From: Martelella sp. NC20
GTDB taxonomy: Bacteria > Pseudomonadota > Alphaproteobacteria > Rhizobiales > Rhizobiaceae
Direction: 5' to 3'
Assembly (NCBI RefSeq): GCF_013459645.1
Contig: NZ_CP054861.1
Span: forward strand, 4,018,001 to 4,082,000
Length of the DNA: 64,000 nucleotides
The translations under genes were made by a program, and so were the position numbers. How positions within the stretch are numbered: position 1 is the first letter of the stretch; each line of letters starts with the position of its first letter. Shown here piece by piece: positions 57,986 through 64,000 of this stretch. The notes beneath the pieces were generated by a model. It was not told the origin of the DNA, did no database searches, and saw nothing but the letters and a program-made list of their open reading frames with translations.

Positions 57986-58100
57986 TCATCAACTCGGACT
58001 TGATCCGAGCATCCAGTCCGCTCAAGTGCTTGAGCGCCGAGACTCTTTCGCAAGCGCGCATCGTATGGCCCTGGATCCTCCGGTCAAGCCGGAGGATGAC
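57986..58100. repeat. Dispersed palindromic repeat, copy 2
   Basis: A 115-base segment from GTCAT to ATGAC with hairpins CTCGGA-CTTGA-TCCGAG and ATCCTCCGG-TCAAG-CCGGAGGAT. It is the same length and plan as copy 1 at 35586 and has the same 14-base flank GGACTGCTGACAAA upstream (57926), here at a longer distance. It fills most of the 313-base gap between alaS and dusA. Confidence 0.75.
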
Positions 58101-58143
58101 GCAGTGAAGAAGAACTGGTTCGTCAGTAAACTGAGCGGCTGGA

Positions 58144-59151
58144 TCAGGCGGCTTTTTCATCCAGCGCAACAGCGTCGAAGGCCCGCGCGATCACCTCCGG
58201 CCCCGCTTCCGGTCCGGTCGCCTCGGTCGACAGTATCTGGCGAAAACGTCGCGCGCCGGCATAGCCGTTGAAGAGGCCAATCATATGGCGCGTTATCTGG
58301 GAGAGGCGCGTGCCCGCGGCCAGTTCGCGATCCGCATAGGCCATCATCGCGTCGCGCAGCGCCTGCCAGTCCAGGGGCCGGCGCGGCGCGCCGAACAGCC
58401 GATGATCGACCTCTGCCAGAAGCGTCGGCGTCTGATAGGCCGCCCGCCCGATCATCACGCCATCGAGTTTTTCAAGATGCGCCTCGGCCGCATCCATGGT
58501 GAGAATGCCGCCATTGATGCCGATGAAAAAATCGGGGTGGCGCTCCTTCATGGCGTAAACGAGTGGATAGTCGAGCGGCGGGATCGAGCGGTTTTCCTTG
58601 GGGCTCAGTCCCTTCAGCCATGCCTTGCGGGCATGGATCCAGACAGCGTCGGCGCCTGCCCCGACCATCCGGTCGATAAAATCCGGCAGAACCGTATGGG
58701 GATCCTGGTCGTCGACGCCGATCCGGCATTTGACCGTTACCGGAACCGAGACCGCCGCTTTCATCGCCGAAACCGCCTGTTCCACGATTTCGGGCGTGCG
58801 CATCAGGCAGGCGCCGAACGTGCCTGACTGGACGCGGTCCGATGGGCAGCCGACATTGAGGTTGATCTCGTCATAACCGAAAGCCTCGCCGATCGATGCC
58901 GCCTCCGAGAGTTTTTGCGGATCGGATCCGCCAAGCTGCAGCACCACGGGATGCTCACACTGCGCAAAGCCCAGCAGCCTGTCGCGATCGCCATGGAGCA
59001 CCGCATCGGCCACGATCATTTCCGTATAGACCTGCCCCCGCATCATCAACTGTCGGTGAAAAAAACGACAATGCCGATCCGTCCAGTCGATCATAGGTGC
59101 AACCGCAAAGCGCCGAGCTACGCCAATCCGCGATTTCTTTTCTTTTTTCAC
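58144..59151 (-). CDS. dusA: tRNA-dihydrouridine synthase A
   Basis: A flavoprotein of 335 residues that reduces uridine 20/20a in tRNA. Seen: FAVAPMIDWTDRHCRFF at the N terminus, INLNVGCPSDRVQSGTFGACLM with the catalytic cysteine, IHARKAWLKGLSPKENR and the FMN-phosphate part GINGGI and DGVMIGRAAY. GTG 59151 is the only good start before the conserved N terminus. Known: the 5' end of dusA is an integration site for a family of tyrosine recombinases; a truncated recombinase gene lies next to it here, so the first codons may have been rebuilt by an insertion. Confidence 0.95.
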   Translation of the reverse strand: MKKEKKSRIGVARRFAVAPMIDWTDRHCRFFHRQLMMRGQVYTEMIVADAVLHGDRDRLLGFAQCEHPVVLQLGGSDPQKLSEAASIGEAFGYDEINLNVGCPSDRVQSGTFGACLMRTPEIVEQAVSAMKAAVSVPVTVKCRIGVDDQDPHTVLPDFIDRMVGAGADAVWIHARKAWLKGLSPKENRSIPPLDYPLVYAMKERHPDFFIGINGGILTMDAAEAHLEKLDGVMIGRAAYQTPTLLAEVDHRLFGAPRRPLDWQALRDAMMAYADRELAAGTRLSQITRHMIGLFNGYAGARRFRQILSTEATGPEAGPEVIARAFDAVALDEKAA

Positions 59152-59231
59152 TGCTTACGTTCCACTGCTCTCAATTACTCTTGTCCCGTTTCCTTCGTTC
59201 ATGTGCCAGATTCGTCAATTTTGACCCCTGA

Positions 59232-59269
59232 TTTGGTACAATTTACCAAATGAAATCGCGTGTACCAAA
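59232..59269 (+). repeat. Inverted repeat TTTGGTA-N5-TACCAAA with a third half-site
   Basis: A perfect 7+7 inverted repeat (59232-59238 and 59244-59250) lies just before the recombinase gene, with another TACCAAA at 59263-59269. It may be an operator of the recombinase gene or arm-type binding sites at the element end. Function unknown. Confidence 0.55.
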
Positions 59270-59282
59270 CGAGGATTTGGCC

Positions 59283-59843
59283 ATGGGCACCATAACCGCG
59301 CGCAAGCGCAAGGACGGCAGCGTTTCCTATCTGGCGCGGGTGCGGGTCATGCGTGATGGTTTCACCTATCACGAGACAGAAACATTTGACAGGCGGCCGA
59401 CCGCCACGTCGTGGGTCAAGAAGCGCGAGCGCGAGCTCGCGAAACCAGGCGTGATCGCCGAATACAAGGCGGCTGACCCGCCGCTGGCAAAAGCCATCGA
59501 CCAGTACACCGAAGAGTCCTTGAAGGAGATTGGCCGGACGGAAGCTCAGGTTCTCAGAGCGATCAAGAACTATCCCGTCGCCGACATGCCCTGCTCCACC
59601 ATCAAGTCGAAGGATATCATCGAGTTCCTGCAATCGCTGACCAGTCAGCCTCAGACGGTCGACAACTACGCCAGCCACCTCGCCGCCATCTTCGCGATCG
59701 CACGGCCGATGTGGGACTACAGATTGGATGACCGCGAGATGCGAGACGCGATTGTGGTCGCCCGTCGCATGGGCATCTACAGGATCTGGCAGACGATCTC
59801 GACAAGCGCCGCCAGGCTACCAAGAAGGAACTGTGTCAAATGA
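59283..59843 (+). pseudogene. Truncated dusA-associated tyrosine recombinase (integrase)
   Basis: About 187 codons. Seen: an N-terminal MGTITARKRKDGSVSYLARV and the AP2-like DNA-binding and SAM-like core-binding parts found in integrases of dusA-targeting elements, up to ARPMWDYRLDDREMRDAIVVARRMGI. The frame then departs from what the family would need, and no catalytic domain with the R...HxxR...Y residues follows, so it is a 5' fragment and cannot recombine DNA. ATG 59283 has GAGGATTTGG upstream; an ATG at 59250 is less likely. Divergent from dusA, as in intact elements. Confidence 0.8.
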
Positions 59844-60096
59844 CCGGCTGGAACTGAGCGAAGCGCTCGGAAACGTTAGATAGTTTGCCCCTTTGCCAGC
59901 CTTGCTGAATCCCACAGCGATCAAGGCCTTCTAGTGAAGAGGAGCAGCATCACGTCGCATGTACCTTCGATGACCGGCACGGGTTGCGGAGCTCTTAAGA
60001 CAATCACCTGGAAAGCCGCACATTCGGACGACGGAAGTAACCTAATGCGTTCGGCAGACTTGTGGCTGAACACGGTGGCCTCTCCTTTGTTGCGGT
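59844..60096. other. Non-coding gap after the integrase fragment
   Basis: About 250 bases between the integrase remnant and the TetR gene, with no credible gene. A short frame at 59783-59857, overlapping the end of the integrase fragment, reads a charged 24-residue tail ending in TGA and could be the end of another deleted gene joined here. No copy of the dusA 5' sequence was seen in this gap. Confidence 0.4.
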
Positions 60097-60654
60097 TCAG
60101 CCGTTTGTTCGTACCAGAAGTCGCAAAATCATTGCATCGAGCCCGGCGATGACGCCACTGACAGATGGCTTTTCGTTGCGCTGATACCAGTTGTCGATGG
60201 CGGCGAAGACGCCGGCCGTGATGAATTCGATGACAGGGGCCGGCGTGGCGCGGAACCGGTCCGATTCCGCAATTTCTCCGGCGATCATTTCGGTGATTAC
60301 CGCCTTCAGGCGCCAGCCGATCAGCAATGTGGCAACCGATGGTCGGCTGCGACTGAACAGGAACCCATGGTCCTTTTCGACCATGAACGAGAACAGAACC
60401 GGCAGGACCCCCAGCGCGCCGTCTACATCGAGCGAACGGCTTGCCGGTGTGTTTCGCATCTCCTCGCCGAGAGAGGCAAAAGCGTAGTCCAGCAGTTCCG
60501 CCTTGTTCTGGAAATGCAGGTAGAAGGTGGATCGCGCCACGTCCGCCGCGTCGCAGATCTGCTGGATGCTGACGGCGTCCCAATCGCCGTTTGCGGCGCA
60601 ATGCACCATGGCTTCGACCAGCCTGCTCCGCGTCCTTCTGACACGACGATCCAT
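60097..60654 (-). CDS. TetR/AcrR-family transcriptional regulator
   Basis: A protein of 185 residues. Seen: an N-terminal helix-turn-helix (about 5-50) with VSIQQICDAADVARSTFYLHFQNKAELLDYAFASLGEE, a classic TetR motif, then an all-helical ligand domain. ATG 60654 follows GGAGACG. It is divergent from an ABC transporter operon, which it very likely represses in the absence of an unknown inducer. Confidence 0.92.
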   Translation of the reverse strand: MDRRVRRTRSRLVEAMVHCAANGDWDAVSIQQICDAADVARSTFYLHFQNKAELLDYAFASLGEEMRNTPASRSLDVDGALGVLPVLFSFMVEKDHGFLFSRSRPSVATLLIGWRLKAVITEMIAGEIAESDRFRATPAPVIEFITAGVFAAIDNWYQRNEKPSVSGVIAGLDAMILRLLVRTNG

Positions 60655-60746
60655 GAAAACGTCTCCAAATGGACGGAATGGCCTCCGACCGTCCAGCAAT
60701 TCCTGCCGGCTGCCTCCGTGCATGCATTGATCAGCACGCGTCTACC

Positions 60747-60783
60747 TTATTATAGACAATGTATCAATAATGGACAAATGTCC
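60747..60783. promoter_or_regulatory. Putative TetR operators in the divergent promoter
   Basis: An AT-rich imperfect palindrome centred on ACAATGT (60747-60773) and the inverted repeat GGACA-AA-TGTCC (60772-60783) lie between the two divergent genes, close to the likely -10 regions. Their assignment to the TetR protein is inference. Confidence 0.45.
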
Positions 60784-60814
60784 GAAAATCAGGCCACTGG
60801 AGTTGGAGACGCCA

Positions 60815-61540
60815 ATGCAAGTTTCGCGCAACACGCAGGAAGGCCCCCGCCTGTCGGCGCGGCATGTATCGAAAGCGTTCGAGACCGGTTCCGGTCCGTT
60901 TCTGGCGCTCAACGACATCTCGCTCGATATTCACGCCGGCGACTTCCTGGCCATTGTCGGCAAATCGGGCAGCGGCAAGTCGACCCTGGTCAACCTCCTG
61001 ACGGGCTTGGACATGGTGAGCAGCGGCCAAATCTGGTCGAGCGCCAATGGGGGCACGGAAATCACCGGGCTTGGCCAGGAGGGCCTGGCGCGCTGGCGCG
61101 GTCTGGAGATCGGCGTCGTCTTCCAGTTTTTCCAGCTCCTGCCCTCGCTCACGGTGCTGGAAAACACCATGCTGCCCATGGATTATTGCAATGCATTTCC
61201 GCGCGGCGAGCGCCGCGAGCGGGCGATGGCAATCCTCGAACGGCTGGGCATCGCCGAACAGGCTGGCAAATTGCCGCTCGACATGTCGGGCGGCCAGCAG
61301 CAGCGCGCCGCCATTGCCCGCGCCCTCGCCAACGAACCGGGCATCATTGTCGCCGACGAGCCGACCGGCAATCTCGACAGCGCCACCACGCACGAGGTGA
61401 TGGAGCTTTTCGCCGCCCAGCGCGAGGCCGGCAAGGCAGTGGTCATGGTGACCCATGAGCGCGATTTGACCAGCTATTTCACCCGGACCATCGAACTTGC
61501 CGACGGCGCGATCACATCCGAACTGGGAGAAGTCGCATGA
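60815..61540 (+). CDS. ABC transporter ATPase, LolD/MacB type
   Basis: An ATPase of 241 residues. Seen: Walker A GKSGSGKS, the LolD/MacB insert GLEIGVVFQFFQLLPSLTVLENTMLP (Q-loop), signature MSGGQQQR and Walker B IIVADEPTGNLDS. ATG 60815 has GGAGACGCC upstream; the open frame begins 15 codons earlier but that part is the promoter. Its stop overlaps the start of the FtsX-type permease (ATGA). Together they form a mechanotransmission ABC system, of the type used for lipoproteins, peptides or antibiotics. Confidence 0.93.
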   Translation: MQVSRNTQEGPRLSARHVSKAFETGSGPFLALNDISLDIHAGDFLAIVGKSGSGKSTLVNLLTGLDMVSSGQIWSSANGGTEITGLGQEGLARWRGLEIGVVFQFFQLLPSLTVLENTMLPMDYCNAFPRGERRERAMAILERLGIAEQAGKLPLDMSGGQQQRAAIARALANEPGIIVADEPTGNLDSATTHEVMELFAAQREAGKAVVMVTHERDLTSYFTRTIELADGAITSELGEVA

Positions 61541-63948
61541 CGATCCCACCCCGCTGGCGAAAGCTCATCGCCGATTTCGGCTCGATCAAGGGCCGCCTGG
61601 CGCTGGTGGTCGCGGCAATGGCAATCGGTCTTCTGACGACGATCGCGATCACCAACGCCTATGCAATCCTCACCCGCGAGATCAGCGCCAATTATCTCGG
61701 CACCAATCCGGCATCCGGCATTCTCGATATCGGAGAGGTCGACCAGGCCCTTGTCGCGCGGGTGCGCGGCATGGACAATGTCGCCGCCGCTGAACCGCTC
61801 TCCATCGTCGAGACCCGCGTCCGCTATGCCGATGGAAGGACGGGCCGCGCGCTTCTGTTCATCTCGCCCGATCCGCTGGCACAGAGCCTCAATACTCTGA
61901 GGGTCGAAAATCAAATGGCGTCACCGCCGGCCAATGCGGTCCATCTGGAGCGCAGGGCGCTCGATCTGGCCGGCATCGGTCTCGGTGAAAATCTTTCCAT
62001 CGAGATCCCCGGAAGCGGATTTATGCCTGTTCCCATCGTCGGCACGGTGTTCGATCCCTCCCTTGCCCCCTCCGAGCAGGAGCAGACGGTCTACGCCTAT
62101 CTCAGTCAGCAGACCTTCGTCGCGCTGGGCGGCAGGCCCGCCCTCGAAATGATCAAGGTACTGGTCGCCGATGATCCATTCGACCAAACTGTTGTGGACC
62201 AGACGCTGGCCGGAATCGCCATCGCACTGAAGGCGGAGGGGATCAACGTCCATCTGGTCCAGTCCCCCAATGCCGGTTTACATCCGCATGAAGGGCAGAT
62301 GCGCGGCATTCTGGGGCTATTCCTCGCCTTCGGCGTTCTGGCCTTCCTGCTGAGCGCGGTCCTGGTGTCGGTCACAGTCGAGGGCCTGATGGCGCAGCAG
62401 ATCCGGCAGATCGCGATCATGAAAACCATCGGCGCGCGCACCGCGCAGATCAGCACACTCTATATCACGGGCATTGCGATCATCGGTGCAGCAACGTTGA
62501 TTGTCGCCCTGCCGATCGGCATTGCGCTAGGCCGTGGACTGGCCGGCATTATCGCGGACCTTCTCAATTTCGACATCGTGGATAATTCTACGCCACCGGC
62601 CCTGTTCGCCGCATGGCTGGTCACCGGCTTGCTTATACCGGTGCTTTTTGCGTTGAGGCCGATATTTCGGGCGACCGGAACGACAGTGGTCGCGGCCTTG
62701 TCCGATCTCGGGATCGGGCGGGGTTCCGGTGCCAGTGGCAGCTTGAGCAGGTTCGTCGCGCGCCTTTTCGGTTCAAGCGGGCAGACATTGCTGGCTTTGC
62801 GCGGCGCCTTCCGGCGACGGGGCAGGACCATGATGATCGTGACGCTTCTTGCCCTCGCCGGCGCTATGTACATGACCGCGCGTACGGTTTCGAACTCCTA
62901 TCAGGCTTCGGTCGACATCGCCGCCGCCGAACGTGGCTATGATGCCGAATTCCGGCTGACCCGCCCGCTCGACCGCAGCCTGCTGAACGCAATCGCCGCC
63001 AGCGATGTGCAAGTGGTAACCGCCCAACCCATGCGGCGCGCCGAGGCCGCGCCAATGCGCCCGGATGGAGTCGCGCTGGTGCGCACCTATCCGGACGGCG
63101 GCCATGGGTCGATGACCCTTTACACCTTACCCGGCACACATAACCTGGCGCAATATCAAGTTCTGGAGGGTGCCCTGCCGGTGGAGCGTCTTGACGGTCA
63201 AATGGTGGTCAATCAGGGGGCATGGTCGTTGCTCGGCAGGCCCTCGATCGGCGAGACGGTGAGCCTGTCGCTCGACGGTATGCGTTTTGAATTGCCGCTC
63301 GCCGCGGTCATCCGTCAATATATGACGCCTGCATTGGTATTCGCGGCAGACACCGATGTCGCGGCAATGACCGGCGAAAGCGACACAAACGCGCTACGCG
63401 TCGTGACCACACCACTTTCCCCCGCCGAGGTCGAAGCCGTCGTGGATCGCGTCGGACAGCAAATCGAGGGTGCCGATGGTGGAATATCACTGGTGATCAC
63501 CGGCGATCTGATGGATGCGGCGGTTTCCGGACATGTCAACATTCTTATCGTCTTGCTGCTCGCGCTCGGTGTGCTGATGGCGGCGGTGGGTTTCCTCGGG
63601 CTGACGGCGGCGCAGGGGATTTCGGTGATCGAACGCACGCGCGAATTCGGCATCATCCGGGCCATTGGCGGCCAGAGACGGCAGATCATCACCAATCTCT
63701 TGACCGAGTCGCTGGTGATCGCGTCGATCAGCCTGCCGATCGCGATACTTGCCAGCATCCCGCTCAGCACCGCGCTCAACATCATTGTGGGGCGCGTGAC
63801 CTTCGGCATGGCCCTGCCCTTCACACCCGACTACGCCGGCATCGGCCAGTGGATCGCCGTGTCGCTCATCGGCGCCCTTCTGGCCGGCCTGCCCCCCGCC
63901 TTCAACGCCTCGCGCCTCAGCGTGAGAGAAACCCTGGTCCAGCAATAG
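61537..63948 (+). CDS. ABC transporter permease with two FtsX domains
   Basis: A membrane protein of 803 residues. Seen: a first transmembrane helix near the N terminus, a periplasmic part, a first FtsX-like group of three helices (about 260-370, with RQIAIMKTIGART), a second N-terminal helix and periplasmic part (about 425-650), and a second FtsX group (about 660-800, ending TREFGIIRAIGGQRRQI and a final FNASRLSVRETL). The layout matches large MacB/LolC-like permeases. ATG 61537 overlaps the ATPase stop. Substrate unknown; TetR control suggests export of a toxic or signal compound. Confidence 0.92.
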   Translation: MTIPPRWRKLIADFGSIKGRLALVVAAMAIGLLTTIAITNAYAILTREISANYLGTNPASGILDIGEVDQALVARVRGMDNVAAAEPLSIVETRVRYADGRTGRALLFISPDPLAQSLNTLRVENQMASPPANAVHLERRALDLAGIGLGENLSIEIPGSGFMPVPIVGTVFDPSLAPSEQEQTVYAYLSQQTFVALGGRPALEMIKVLVADDPFDQTVVDQTLAGIAIALKAEGINVHLVQSPNAGLHPHEGQMRGILGLFLAFGVLAFLLSAVLVSVTVEGLMAQQIRQIAIMKTIGARTAQISTLYITGIAIIGAATLIVALPIGIALGRGLAGIIADLLNFDIVDNSTPPALFAAWLVTGLLIPVLFALRPIFRATGTTVVAALSDLGIGRGSGASGSLSRFVARLFGSSGQTLLALRGAFRRRGRTMMIVTLLALAGAMYMTARTVSNSYQASVDIAAAERGYDAEFRLTRPLDRSLLNAIAASDVQVVTAQPMRRAEAAPMRPDGVALVRTYPDGGHGSMTLYTLPGTHNLAQYQVLEGALPVERLDGQMVVNQGAWSLLGRPSIGETVSLSLDGMRFELPLAAVIRQYMTPALVFAADTDVAAMTGESDTNALRVVTTPLSPAEVEAVVDRVGQQIEGADGGISLVITGDLMDAAVSGHVNILIVLLLALGVLMAAVGFLGLTAAQGISVIERTREFGIIRAIGGQRRQIITNLLTESLVIASISLPIAILASIPLSTALNIIVGRVTFGMALPFTPDYAGIGQWIAVSLIGALLAGLPPAFNASRLSVRETLVQQ

Positions 63949-63957
63949 GAGGCCGAC

Positions 63958-64000
63958 ATGACCACAAAGCGCAACCCCCTCAACACCTGGCTGAAGATAG
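63958..64000 (+). CDS. Start of a third gene of the ABC operon (cut by window end)
   Basis: ATG 63958 is preceded by AGGAGGCCGAC, 9 bases after the permease stop. Only 14 codons (MTTKRNPLNTWLKI) are present. In similar operons a periplasmic or membrane-anchored accessory protein follows; this cannot be judged here. Confidence 0.6.
   Translation, partial: MTTKRNPLNTWLKI

Noticed and set aside
59783..59857. Short charged peptide frame after the integrase break
   Set aside because: Only about 24 codons and no start; could be the end of a lost gene but cannot be told from chance.

Overview
The window is a GC-rich stretch of an alphaproteobacterial chromosome, most likely Hyphomicrobiales (Rhizobiales). 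Support: the gene order rpsB-tsf-pyrH-frr-uppS-cdsA-rseP-bamA-lpxD-fabZ-lpxA-lpxI-lpxB next to gltA, comEC and lexA; use of LpxI rather than LpxH; EipB; a GAAC-N7-GAAC SOS box; and a RIME-type rhizobial double palindrome. The genus cannot be fixed from sequence alone.

Layout. 1-3838: a plus-strand acyl-CoA operon (DUF35 zinc-ribbon protein, a cysteine-less thiolase-like protein, a fused enoyl-CoA hydratase/3-hydroxyacyl-CoA dehydrogenase). 3862-6867: a minus-strand TRAP transporter. 7188-12104: lexA with its SOS box, convergent comEC, and gltA. 12161-25468: the minus-strand core run lpxB, lpxI, lpxA, fabZ, lpxD, bamA, rseP, cdsA, uppS, frr, pyrH, tsf, rpsB, which covers lipid A, outer-membrane assembly, phospholipid and undecaprenyl synthesis, and translation. 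25693-29716: eipB, a collapsed RidA-family remnant, a glycerophosphodiester phosphodiesterase, a RIME element, a FemAB/GNAT-like protein, a HIT protein and an MgtC-like protein. 29719-34389: a YhaO/YhaN-type nuclease and SMC-like ATPase pair. 34520-41748: aldo/keto reductase, a phytase-like secreted protein behind a Pho box, a DMT exporter, and a LysR-controlled glyoxalase-type dioxygenase plus hydrolase locus.

41836-51109 is the most coherent accessory system. murQ, a peptide-type ABC importer (binding protein, two permeases, fused double ATPase), a cytoplasmic serine beta-lactamase-fold hydrolase and anmK form one minus-strand operon with mostly overlapping stops and starts. A divergent RpiR/MurR-like SIS regulator faces it across an intergenic region rich in GGAAT/ATTCC half-sites. 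Read together, it looks like import and catabolism of peptidoglycan fragments: hydrolysis of the peptide, phosphorylation of anhydro-MurNAc, then the etherase step to GlcNAc-6-P.

51116-57830 holds an AraC/GyrI-like regulator, a SulP transporter, recA and alaS. 58144-64000 holds dusA with a truncated tyrosine-recombinase gene just beyond its 5' end, which is the usual scar of a dusA-targeting integrative element, followed by a TetR-regulated LolD/FtsX-type ABC system that runs off the window. Two 115-base copies of a dispersed palindromic repeat lie at 35586 and 57986. I found no rRNA, tRNA, CRISPR array or intact insertion sequence.
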